Below are positions 22,752 through 31,035 of a stretch of 47,139 nucleotides of DNA, piece by piece. Every line of letters begins with the position of its first letter. Position 1 is the first letter of the stretch. The stretch spans positions 1 to 47,139 of the forward strand of contig MFJU01000019.1 in the NCBI GenBank assembly GCA_001779315.1, in the 5' to 3' direction. The notes beneath the pieces are model-generated. The model did not search any database. It saw only the letters and a list, made by a program, of their open reading frames with translations, and had not been told where the DNA came from. The position numbers were made by a program, and so were the translations under genes. Source of the stretch: Candidatus Gottesmanbacteria bacterium RIFCSPLOWO2_01_FULL_42_22. GTDB lineage: Bacteria; Patescibacteriota; Microgenomatia; 2-02-FULL-39-11.

Positions 22752-24404
22752 GTGAAAAGATTTCTTGCCTTTATTTTTATCTTTATTCTGGCGCTGCCTT
22801 TGACAGCGCTACCCATATCCGCCGAAAACACCAATCGCAAAAACCGCCAGTCCAAACACCTCATAGCCGTTTTCAAAGAACAGCCGACTGCTTTAAATCT
22901 GCTCCGTGTGACTGCCAAAAAAAGCAAAAGCAAGCTTATATACGGGCTTTCCGGGACCCGCGCCATGGTTTTTGAGGCAGAAGCGGCTGATATGGAGGCA
23001 GCTTTAAATGAACTGGCGGCCGATCCTGATTTGGAAACGGTTTATGAAGACCGCGAGTTGGATCTTCTATATATACCTAGCGATTTGACTTTTTCTAACA
23101 CACCGGCTCCCGGCAAGCCGCATCTTCAGTGGAATATGTTTAATGCCAAATTTGCGGGAACAGGCAAAAGCGCCTGGGATGTCAGCCGCGGTTCAGCCAA
23201 TACCCTCGTTGCGGTCATTGATTCCGGGGTTGATTCTTCTCATGAAGATTTAAGCGCTAAAATGAGTTCTTTAGTTGATTGTACGACTGCCTGTCATACC
23301 GTGCCTTCCATGTCAGTCAATCCCCAAAATCTGAATCAAAGCCACGGCACTCACGTAGCCGGTATTGTAGCTGCTGCCACCGATAACAAAAAAGGCGTTG
23401 CCGGTTCAGGATTTAATACCAATATGATGATTATCAAAATCATGGATTCGCAAGGGGCTATCCTGACCAGTTATTTTTCTAATGCCGTCAGGTATGCGGC
23501 AGACAGGGGAGTCAAGGTCATTAATTTAAGCCTCGGCTCTTTGGAAGGCAATTTGGACGGCCCTACAATTGCCGCTATAAACAGTGCAGTAGCTTACGCT
23601 TGGGGGAGGGGCACCGTCATTGTTGCCGCCGCCGGCAATTGCGGCAAGCCGGTCGGTTCGCACCAGGCAGGGGGAGATGCCTGCGATATATATGACAGCC
23701 GGGGAAATTTTGTCCGCCATGCCGCAAATGAAAAATATTATCCGGCCGCTTCGCCGAATGTCATCAGTGTAGCCGCTTTGGATATCAATTATCAGCTTGC
23801 CCCGTATTCCGAATACAATGAACCGGGTAAAACAGGCAACTGGATTTCGGTGGCTGCTCCGGGAGGCAATTTTTCTACCAACAGCGATAAGGAATTCGGC
23901 ATCGGTTCTACCTGGCCGGGAAATCAATACTTTTATGACTTAGGTACTTCCATGGCCGCTCCGCATGTCTCCGGCTTGGCAGCTCTGATTTTTTCAGCAA
24001 AATCTGCGCTTACCAATACCCAGGTTAAATCATTTATCGAAACTTCAGCCATTGAATCGATAGTACCGGGAAAAACAAACTGGGGATCAATTGATGCTTT
24101 GGCAGCCTTGGAGGCTGTTTCCGGAGTAACGCCCTCGCTGACGCCAACTTCTCCAACATTTACGCCGTCTCCTACAGGTTCAATTAAAACACCGACACCT
24201 TCCAGAACACGGACGCCCACACCGTCATCCTCCTTCAAAAAAGGAGATGCCAACGGCGACGGACTGGTAGACGGGCAGGATTATACTATTTGGCGTCTTC
24301 ACTACAATCAATATATATCAGGCAGCCGTAACGGTGATTTTGACGGCAACGGCAAAGTTGATGGGCAGGATTATGCTATTTGGTTGAATAATTACCACAA
24401 ATAG
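22752..24404 (+). CDS. Secreted subtilase with dockerin, 550 aa
   Basis: A signal peptide (residues 1-24, ending ALPISA) precedes an inhibitor-I9-like propeptide (about 35-105, FKEQPTALNLLRV to ETVYEDRELD). The S8 catalytic domain has Asp157 (VAVIDSGVD), His198 (SHGTHVAG), the oxyanion Asn296 (AAAGN) and Ser400 (GTSMAAPHVSG). A Pro/Thr linker (about 460-492) leads to a type-I dockerin-like pair of calcium loops: DANGDGLVDGQD (499-510) and DFDGNGKVDGQD (529-540). It starts with GTG after a good Shine-Dalgarno. It is the first gene of the surface operon and the only enzyme in it, so it would be the cargo docked onto the cohesin-like proteins encoded downstream. Confidence 0.9.
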   Translation: MKRFLAFIFIFILALPLTALPISAENTNRKNRQSKHLIAVFKEQPTALNLLRVTAKKSKSKLIYGLSGTRAMVFEAEAADMEAALNELAADPDLETVYEDRELDLLYIPSDLTFSNTPAPGKPHLQWNMFNAKFAGTGKSAWDVSRGSANTLVAVIDSGVDSSHEDLSAKMSSLVDCTTACHTVPSMSVNPQNLNQSHGTHVAGIVAAATDNKKGVAGSGFNTNMMIIKIMDSQGAILTSYFSNAVRYAADRGVKVINLSLGSLEGNLDGPTIAAINSAVAYAWGRGTVIVAAAGNCGKPVGSHQAGGDACDIYDSRGNFVRHAANEKYYPAASPNVISVAALDINYQLAPYSEYNEPGKTGNWISVAAPGGNFSTNSDKEFGIGSTWPGNQYFYDLGTSMAAPHVSGLAALIFSAKSALTNTQVKSFIETSAIESIVPGKTNWGSIDALAALEAVSGVTPSLTPTSPTFTPSPTGSIKTPTPSRTRTPTPSSSFKKGDANGDGLVDGQDYTIWRLHYNQYISGSRNGDFDGNGKVDGQDYAIWLNNYHK

Positions 24405-24454
24405 TTCTTGCACTATTAATAAATTTTTACTAATCTGAATATAAGACTACAAAT

Positions 24455-25657
24455 ATGATCAGTTCTCTGCCGCGAAACAAACTGCTGGCCCTTTTTATTG
24501 TTTTAGGTTTGTTGGCTGTTTTGCCGATGGTCATTTATCTGGCCATGACCCGTCAGGATCTGCGGAATAGGGCAGCCGGCAGCGATGAGGTCGGCATCAG
24601 ATTCTCTCCGACTAATATCTATAAAACGGAAGGAGAGACTTTCGACGTTTCCGTCAATACCTACAAAATAGCGGACAGAAGCATCAAAGCCAGCGGCGTC
24701 CAGGTCAAATTATCAGTCGATGACTCCTTCAGTATAAATTCAGCCAAGTGCAGCGAACCTTTTGACGGAGTGCCTTTTACAAAAATCGACGGTCAGTCAG
24801 TCACTGTCATCTGCGCCATCTCTCCGGCTAGCGACCCGGTAGATTTGACCGCCGATGATTTGCCTTTTGCTCAAATCAACCTGACTCTCAATACTCCTTC
24901 TCACGAAGGACCGCTGGAGATCATTATCGAAAGCACCCGGGTTACCGAAGCCGGAGTTGCCGGCCAGGCGCCGGATGTCTCCACAACCGGGGAGAATGCC
25001 ACTTTTAAATTAGCCACAGCTGCCATCGGCGAAGCGCAAATTTTATTTGAACCGGCAGAAAGTGTCCTGCCGCCTGACCGGGATATGAAAATAATGTTAA
25101 ATGCCGGCAGATTCCAGATCGCTTTCACCAGGATAGTCCTGAAGTTCAATCCCTCCAAACTTAATCTGGCCAGTGAGATAACGCCCAATCCTGCTCTTTC
25201 AAATATTGTCGAAAAAACATCCATGCAGCAGGCGAATTCGAGCGGTGAGGCAGTTTTTGTGGTAGCGGCATCTCCGACCGACAGTCTGCCGACCGGTTAT
25301 TTCGAATTGGCTTCCTTTAAAGTTAAAAGCGTATCCCAAATAGCCAATGATAATGCCGCTATCGATTTCTTACCTAACACCATGCAGGTTGTCGAAAGCG
25401 GCAGCGCCCTTCTGAACACTGTCCGTTCTCCGGCTACTTTTGTTATGAATACAGATTCAGTGTCTGTTTCTCCTCCCATTTCCAAGCCGATACCGCCCCG
25501 GGAAAATCCCTGTCTGGATATGACCAGCGATGCCTGCTACCAACAGTGGATATATGAATTTACCACGGTTTTTAATACCACTTATGCTGATTTCAACCAA
25601 GACGGTACTGTCAACCTCATTGATTACGAAATCTGGAGAAGGACAAAATACCCCTAA
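24455..25657 (+). CDS. Anchored cohesin-like protein, 400 aa
   Basis: A short cytoplasmic start and one membrane helix (about 10-31, ending LPMVIYLAM) are followed by QDLRNRAAGSDEVGIRF. Two cohesin-like beta-sandwich domains come next (about 44-185 and 193-335). The first has the pattern of a strand-rich domain with VQVKLSVDDSF and VTEAGVAGQAPDV; the second has IVLKFNPSKLNLASEI, the cohesin-like x-V-x-F-N-P-x-x-L motif. The C-terminus ends with a single calcium-loop repeat DFNQDGTVNLIDYEIW. One loop alone would be half a dockerin. Extracellular, membrane-tethered. Gap to the subtilase gene is 50 nt. Confidence 0.7.
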   Translation: MISSLPRNKLLALFIVLGLLAVLPMVIYLAMTRQDLRNRAAGSDEVGIRFSPTNIYKTEGETFDVSVNTYKIADRSIKASGVQVKLSVDDSFSINSAKCSEPFDGVPFTKIDGQSVTVICAISPASDPVDLTADDLPFAQINLTLNTPSHEGPLEIIIESTRVTEAGVAGQAPDVSTTGENATFKLATAAIGEAQILFEPAESVLPPDRDMKIMLNAGRFQIAFTRIVLKFNPSKLNLASEITPNPALSNIVEKTSMQQANSSGEAVFVVAASPTDSLPTGYFELASFKVKSVSQIANDNAAIDFLPNTMQVVESGSALLNTVRSPATFVMNTDSVSVSPPISKPIPPRENPCLDMTSDACYQQWIYEFTTVFNTTYADFNQDGTVNLIDYEIWRRTKYP

Positions 25658-25710
25658 TTGGTACTTGCAATGAAACCTTATTTTATATTTGAATAGAATT
25701 AGAGACAAAA

Positions 25711-26262
25711 ATGTCTATCGCTGAGGCAAAGATATCGAGGAAACAGCTGAATTCCTTAATCCTGATACTGGGATTGGTTTTTCTGTTGCCTGTGGTCATC
25801 TATTTCCTGGGCCGCAGAATGGATATCAGGCCGAAAGCCTCCCTGGCCGGCCAGGCAAATTTCCGTTTAAATAGCACGACCACTTCAGTCAATGCCGGAC
25901 AGCAGGTCAGCGTTTTGGTTTCCCTGGAATTGACCGATCCCAATATCCGGGTGTCAGCCGCCACTTTTCCGCTTTTATATGACGGTTCCAAATTAAGATT
26001 AAGTTCTGTCACTCCCAATACAAGCAGCGGTTTTACGGATGTGGTTTGGCTGGAGCAGTCAGGACAAACCTATCCTGCCGAGGGCAACGGGCAATTGAAG
26101 TTTATGGGGATGGCCCTGGTTAACAAAAACCCGACCGCCAATCTTTCCGCCAATACGGTCACTTTAGCCAATGTCACTTTTGACGCTTTGGTAAACGGGG
26201 ATGCCGTCATTAAATTCCCCGATGACAACAAGGCTCTGCAGGTGGTCGGCACTTCCCTGTAG
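25711..26262 (+). CDS. Anchored single-cohesin-like protein, 183 aa
   Basis: One N-terminal membrane helix (about 15-33, ending LPVVIYFLG) is followed by RRMDIRPKASLAG, the same juxtamembrane motif as in its neighbours, and one beta-sandwich domain (about 45-183). That domain shows VSAATFPLLYDGSKLRLSSV and ANVTFDALVNGDAVIKF, the cohesin-type pattern of a strand with YDxxKL followed by the late TF-x-A strand. No dockerin. It could serve as a minimal cell-surface receptor for a dockerin-bearing protein such as the subtilase. The binding specificity is inference. Confidence 0.65.
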   Translation: MSIAEAKISRKQLNSLILILGLVFLLPVVIYFLGRRMDIRPKASLAGQANFRLNSTTTSVNAGQQVSVLVSLELTDPNIRVSAATFPLLYDGSKLRLSSVTPNTSSGFTDVVWLEQSGQTYPAEGNGQLKFMGMALVNKNPTANLSANTVTLANVTFDALVNGDAVIKFPDDNKALQVVGTSL

Positions 26263-26280
26263 AAATTTTTTTAATGTAGC

Positions 26281-28167
26281 ATGACTGCCTTACAAATTAT
26301 TAAAACATTAAAAAACCGCAGGGGGGAACTGGCAACTGTGGTGGCCCTGATCGGACTGGGCATTGTCACCCTCGGCATCATCGCCGGCCAAAGACTCGCC
26401 AAAACCGGCCCCCAGGACACTTCCAGAGCAGCTGCGACAGGTGGTTGGATTGATCCGAACGACGGTACTACCTGTAATTCTACCAATTTCGTGGCTTTTT
26501 TTAAATTAGCAAATTGTTCAGCAGGAGTTCATGGTTATCGTACTGAGGAAATTACTCACCAGGAGCCTTGTTCTACAGATGGTAGCGGGGAATGTTATAA
26601 AGTAGGTGGCACTTCTGTATCATTTACAGTTGCTTCTCAATGGTGGTACGATACAAAATCATGTACTCCAAAACCTCCGGCTCCTCCGCCGGTTTATATG
26701 TACAGTAAGATTATTAGATGTACATGGTCAGAATCATCGCCTACTCCCACCCGTATGCCGACCAAGACACCGACCAAGACACCTTCACCGACAGGACAGC
26801 AACCGCCTTCACAAGGGATTTGTGCCGTACCTGTATTGTCAGTCACCAATCAGTCTTGCACTTCAAACAATCAGGCTTCCGTAACTTGGAAATGGAATAA
26901 TATCTCCGGAGCTACACAGTATAAGCTGCAGGTTGATGACCAATCAGGTTTTCCCTCACCGGTAATAAATACTATAGTCGCACCAGCTAACACCTTTAGA
27001 ACAACTTTGAGTTCCGGTGTAACTTGGAGGGGCAGGGTGCGTGTTTCAGCCGCAAACCAATGTATTTTGCCAACAACTGCACAATGGAGTAATGTCGTCA
27101 CTCTTTCCACTCCCTGCAGTGGCTTTCCCACCTTTACGCCGACTCCGACTCTTGATCCGAGATGCGTCGATAGTGACGGAGGGAAAGACTATTACAAACG
27201 CGGGTATACCACTTTAAACGGTGTCCGTTGGGATGACCAATGTTATTCGTCAACAGTATTATTGGAGCGATACTGCAAACCGACTGTGCCGGTTTCTGTG
27301 GATACGATAAATTATACCTGCCCTCAAGGTTGCGATCTTGGAAAATGCAAAGGGCTTTCTCCGACACCGACAAGAACACCGACTCCGGGAGTAATTACTA
27401 TTGTACCTATAACCAAAACCCCGACGCCTTCACCGACCGGACAGCAACCGCCGGGTGGGGTTTGTGCCGCACCGGTATTGTCAGTTACCAATCAGGCCTG
27501 CACTTCAAACAATCAGGCTTCCGTAACTTGGAAATTTACAAAAGTGGATAGTGCCAACGAATACAGGTTTCAAAGGGATAATAATGACAGTTTCTCCTCC
27601 CCGGAGAAAGACATTAAATTAAATGCCACTACCAATACTATTGCTGATTCGTTTCAGGGAGACCAATGGTGGAGGGGTAGGGTGAGGGTGCGGAGTGCTG
27701 GTCAATGTACTGCTCCATCAGCTTGGAGCAATATCATGGCTGTCGGTCCTTGCGGAACCGCGACCTTAACCCCGACTAAGACTCCGTCTCCTTCGCCAAC
27801 AGGGGGATCATGCAAACCAAACAGTCAGAGCTGTACCGCCTCAAACCAATGCTGTTCAGGATTCTGCAACAGTAACGGTGTCTGCCGGACGCCGGCCAAT
27901 ACGGTGACTCCTTCGCCAACCGGCGGGGCGACCCAGCCGCCTGGCAATTGTCCGGCCGGGGATAAGGGCAATCTGGATTGCAATATAGACGGCTGTATTG
28001 ATACGGCTGACTACGAATTGTTCCGCCAGGTTTTCGGTTCGGATGTAGGTTCAATAAACGTGCCCTCCGGACAGCATACGCCTGATTTGGTTCAGGACAG
28101 TGCCAATATGATTGATACGGCGGATTACGAAATATTAAGATCAAATTTCGGCAGTTGTCTGCCATAA
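26281..28167 (+). CDS. Anchored Fn3-like repeat protein with dockerin, 628 aa
   Basis: An N-terminal membrane helix (about 16-38) is followed by a Cys-rich region and Pro/Thr linkers (TPTKTPTKTPSPTG). Two Fn3-like domains are built on near-identical starts (ITVTNQ-type VLSVTNQSCTSNNQASVTW, about residues 185-285 and 395-490). A six-Cys segment at nt 27811-27885 matches the cystine-knot spacing. The C-terminus is a dockerin-like pair: NIDGCIDTADYELFRQVFG and a second ending MIDTADYEILRSNFG. The Fn3-like copies are almost identical at DNA level, showing a recent internal duplication. It is 18 nt after the previous gene; no Shine-Dalgarno is visible. Confidence 0.65.
   Translation: MTALQIIKTLKNRRGELATVVALIGLGIVTLGIIAGQRLAKTGPQDTSRAAATGGWIDPNDGTTCNSTNFVAFFKLANCSAGVHGYRTEEITHQEPCSTDGSGECYKVGGTSVSFTVASQWWYDTKSCTPKPPAPPPVYMYSKIIRCTWSESSPTPTRMPTKTPTKTPSPTGQQPPSQGICAVPVLSVTNQSCTSNNQASVTWKWNNISGATQYKLQVDDQSGFPSPVINTIVAPANTFRTTLSSGVTWRGRVRVSAANQCILPTTAQWSNVVTLSTPCSGFPTFTPTPTLDPRCVDSDGGKDYYKRGYTTLNGVRWDDQCYSSTVLLERYCKPTVPVSVDTINYTCPQGCDLGKCKGLSPTPTRTPTPGVITIVPITKTPTPSPTGQQPPGGVCAAPVLSVTNQACTSNNQASVTWKFTKVDSANEYRFQRDNNDSFSSPEKDIKLNATTNTIADSFQGDQWWRGRVRVRSAGQCTAPSAWSNIMAVGPCGTATLTPTKTPSPSPTGGSCKPNSQSCTASNQCCSGFCNSNGVCRTPANTVTPSPTGGATQPPGNCPAGDKGNLDCNIDGCIDTADYELFRQVFGSDVGSINVPSGQHTPDLVQDSANMIDTADYEILRSNFGSCLP
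26765..26895 (+). repeat. Internal repeat, copy 1
   Basis: The stretch from the CCTTCACCGACAGGACAGCA linker into the Fn3-like start is almost identical to 27425-27537 (for example TGCACTTCAAACAATCAGGC in both). Differences are scattered substitutions. Confidence 0.6.
27425..27537 (+). repeat. Internal repeat, copy 2
   Basis: Partner of 26765-26895 within the same gene; encodes the start of the second Fn3-like domain and its linker. Confidence 0.6.
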
Positions 28168-28174
28168 TAATAAA

Positions 28175-30412
28175 ATGAACAGAAAACAGCTTGTTACCTT
28201 ATTGATAGTCGCAGCATTGATTATCATTCTGCCTTTGATAATTTATGTTGCCAGGCAAAACCAGGATATCCGCAACCGCGCCCAGGGGTCAAATGAGGTT
28301 GGTTTGCGCTTTGACCCTGCCTCCGGTACTTTTGCACCCGGTCAGGACGTGACTATAAATGTGGCTGTATACAAGACTGCCTCCAGGACAATAAATGTTT
28401 CCGGTGTCCAGTCGGTTTTGAATATCAGCACTAAATTTGACATTGTTTCCGCCAACTGTGAAGCTCCGTTCAACGGCTTGCCTTTTACGAAAATAAATAA
28501 TCAGGCAGTAACATTCATGTGTGCTATACAAACAGGCTCCAATCCGGTAACTCTCACTAATGCAAATAAAATATTCGCTAAAGTAAAAGTAAGACCTAAA
28601 AGCGGAACAACCGGTAATGCGCCGGTTAGTTTTACTTCGACCAGGGTGACGGAAGCAGGCGTGCCGAACCAGGCTCCGGATGTCTCTAATGCCGGTACAA
28701 ATTCGACTTATATTATTAGGCAGGGGAATATTACGCCTACTGATTCCATAACACCGCCTGTTGATCCGTCTCTGACACCGGAACCGACTGTTACTGGCGG
28801 ACCGTCTCCGACATCACCGGTTGGAACTGCCAATGTTATTTTTGAGCCGGCTGCCGGTAATTTACCGCCTGTTTCCGCTTTTAAAATATTGGCCAATATA
28901 GGTTCAGAAAAGCTGGCTTTTGCCCGCGTCGCTTTTACCTTTGATCAAACGAAAGTGAATTTGGCTTCGGAAATCGCCCCTAATGTAAGTCTGTCAACTG
29001 TGGTTGAAAAAACTTCGATGACTGCGGCCAATTCATCAGGACGAGCTGTAATCGTCATTGCCGCGGCGCCGGCAGACAGTCTGCCTTCCGGCCAAGTCGG
29101 TATTGCCGAAACACAATTTAAGAGTATGGTCTCCGGCAACGATACAACTCAAGTCCAGATAGATGGAAGCGATATCCAGTTAGTCAACGATTCAACTGTC
29201 GTTATTCCCTCCTCCGGCGGGACTTTAGACCTGACTCTGGGCTCATCAGATATTTCGGTAACTCCGCCCGGATCCGGAGACTATACCATCGATGTGGGCG
29301 AAAAAGACAGTTTGTTGATCAAAATCGGGGAGGGTATAGCGGCTGATGTTAATTTGTCATTCGATCCGCCTCAGGGAAACCTGCCGCCTGACGGAACATT
29401 CAAGATCATGATGTCGGCACCGGGTAAAAATATTGTTTTTGGACGGGTTGTTTTCACCTTCGATAACACGAAAGTTAATTTAGCCTCCGAGATTACCACC
29501 AATCCGAATATGACTTTTATTATCGATAAAACCACCCAAGCCTTAGCCAATTCATCAGGCCGGGCAGTTATCGTCATTGCTGCCGCCCCTGCCGATACAC
29601 CGCCAAGCGGAGATTTTGAATTTGCCAATATGACATTTACCTCTCTTACGCAGACAGTCAATGATAAGACGCAAGTTGATTTTGACACTGCCGATATGCA
29701 GATAGTCGATGACAGTTCATTCGATACCGGTTTAACATATTCTGTCGAGCCGTTGATATTGACATTAAACGGCACTGGTCCTGGAAATGAACCGCTGATC
29801 CGCTTTGCGGTAACTCTCAACCACACCCAGAACAATCCTGATATGTATTTTAAATTAAGGGTGAAGGATGATTTGTTTTTCCTGGATAATCCCAACATTC
29901 CTCCGTCTTCCTGCGAAGTACCCGGACCCGGAGAAAAGGATTATCTGGTTCCGATGAGATTTGAAAATGGAGCTTACTGGCCTGTTTCGGGTGTTCAGTT
30001 GCTTGACGATTCTCCCGATGATATAAATAAACCGAAATTGGATGTGACTCCGGACGGTTATGTCGCTCTTCCCGGCCTAGAAGGCGATAAATACTACACT
30101 CTTTTGCTTAAAACCAGTAAATTCCGCGGCTCCCGCATGGCCCAGCACCTTTACCTGGTCCCCGGCCTAAATCCTGTCTTTGACTGGACAGCCGATCCTT
30201 TGGAACCGGGAGATCTGCCGGATCCCAACAACAACTTAGGCCAGGATTGTACCGTAAATTCAATAGACATCTCTCTCATTGTCGGCAGGATCGGCCGGAC
30301 GGACACACCTTCATTGGACATTGCCGATGTCAATTTTGACGCCATTGTCAATGCCAACGACGTCTCCAAAGTAGTCAATACTTTGTCTACCAAGCCAGAT
30401 GATGATTTATAA
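28175..30412 (+). CDS. Large anchored multi-cohesin-like protein, 745 aa
   Basis: After a membrane helix (about 5-25, ending LPLIIYVAR) and QDIRNRAQGSNEVGLRF come a first beta-sandwich domain (about 40-185, closely related to the N-terminal domain of the protein at 24455, including FTKINNQAVTFMCAI), a Pro/Thr linker, and two tandem cohesin-like domains (about 220-350 and 380-510). The tandem pair share FTFDQTKVNLASEIAPN and FTFDNTKVNLASEITTN, and ANSSGRAVIVIAAAPAD. A further domain of unknown type (about 540-665) and a C-terminal dockerin-like pair (NSIDISLIVGRIGR, DVNFDAIVNANDVSKVV) complete it. With at least three cohesin-like modules it is the best candidate for the scaffold of the complex. 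Confidence 0.68.
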   Translation: MNRKQLVTLLIVAALIIILPLIIYVARQNQDIRNRAQGSNEVGLRFDPASGTFAPGQDVTINVAVYKTASRTINVSGVQSVLNISTKFDIVSANCEAPFNGLPFTKINNQAVTFMCAIQTGSNPVTLTNANKIFAKVKVRPKSGTTGNAPVSFTSTRVTEAGVPNQAPDVSNAGTNSTYIIRQGNITPTDSITPPVDPSLTPEPTVTGGPSPTSPVGTANVIFEPAAGNLPPVSAFKILANIGSEKLAFARVAFTFDQTKVNLASEIAPNVSLSTVVEKTSMTAANSSGRAVIVIAAAPADSLPSGQVGIAETQFKSMVSGNDTTQVQIDGSDIQLVNDSTVVIPSSGGTLDLTLGSSDISVTPPGSGDYTIDVGEKDSLLIKIGEGIAADVNLSFDPPQGNLPPDGTFKIMMSAPGKNIVFGRVVFTFDNTKVNLASEITTNPNMTFIIDKTTQALANSSGRAVIVIAAAPADTPPSGDFEFANMTFTSLTQTVNDKTQVDFDTADMQIVDDSSFDTGLTYSVEPLILTLNGTGPGNEPLIRFAVTLNHTQNNPDMYFKLRVKDDLFFLDNPNIPPSSCEVPGPGEKDYLVPMRFENGAYWPVSGVQLLDDSPDDINKPKLDVTPDGYVALPGLEGDKYYTLLLKTSKFRGSRMAQHLYLVPGLNPVFDWTADPLEPGDLPDPNNNLGQDCTVNSIDISLIVGRIGRTDTPSLDIADVNFDAIVNANDVSKVVNTLSTKPDDDL

Positions 30413-30440
30413 AAATTTGTCAGAAACAGTTTGGGACTAA

Positions 30441-31028
30441 ATGAAAAATGATATGAAAAAAATAATAATAGTCCTGTTCACCTTAAGTTTGCTTCTAGTC
30501 GGCATTATCTATTTGAGAAACAGAGGTAAACAGCAGTTGAATGATCTTTCAGGCCAGAAAGAGCTTATTCAGCCAAAAGAGGTGACAGAGAAAAATCCCA
30601 ATTCCATGTCCCTGGTATCTCCCGGTAGGGTAAAGATCGGCTCCGTATTCTCTGTAGATGTTAATTTTACTACCGATAACGCCAACATCTTCGGGGCTGA
30701 CGCCGTTCTTTTATATGATCCGGAATATTTAGAGGCAGACAAAAACAGCCTGGAAAAAGGCGATTTTTTTCAAGAATATCCGCGTACGACAGTTGACGGA
30801 AAAAACGGTATTATCAAAGTCACCGCTTATAATTCTTCCGAAAGCCCGCCTTTAAATACACCGGTCAATTTTTTCAAAATAAATTTTACCGCCGTTAAAG
30901 CCGGGGCTACTGAAATAAATTTTGATTATCTCCCCGGTGCGACCAATACCACCACTTTGGTAGAGAGTGAGACGAGCAGGAATATTTTAGGAAGTGCGAA
31001 TAATCTGAAGCTGACAATTGAAGAATAA
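30441..31028 (+). CDS. Anchored single-cohesin-like protein, 195 aa
   Basis: An N-terminal membrane helix (about 8-24) is followed by a polar linker and one cohesin-like domain (about 58-195). The domain has SPGRVKIGSVFSVDV, GADAVLLYDPEYLEAD and INFTAVKAGATEINFDY: the first strand, the LxYDPxxL motif and the late TFxAxxxGxxxI strand that are the best sequence markers of cohesins. No dockerin. Start codon could be either of two nearby ATGs (MKNDMKK). The next gene starts 7 nt after its stop. Confidence 0.7.
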   Translation: MKNDMKKIIIVLFTLSLLLVGIIYLRNRGKQQLNDLSGQKELIQPKEVTEKNPNSMSLVSPGRVKIGSVFSVDVNFTTDNANIFGADAVLLYDPEYLEADKNSLEKGDFFQEYPRTTVDGKNGIIKVTAYNSSESPPLNTPVNFFKINFTAVKAGATEINFDYLPGATNTTTLVESETSRNILGSANNLKLTIEE

Positions 31029-31035
31029 TAAAATT

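Noticed and set aside
24400-24430. AT-rich hairpin after the subtilase gene
   Set aside because: AATAGT/ACTATT is too weak for an intrinsic terminator, and the downstream gene is in the same orientation.
26740-27940. Short ACACCGACACCG-type repeats resembling an array
   Set aside because: They encode Pro/Thr linkers within reading frames and lack conserved repeat-spacer structure, so they are not CRISPR.
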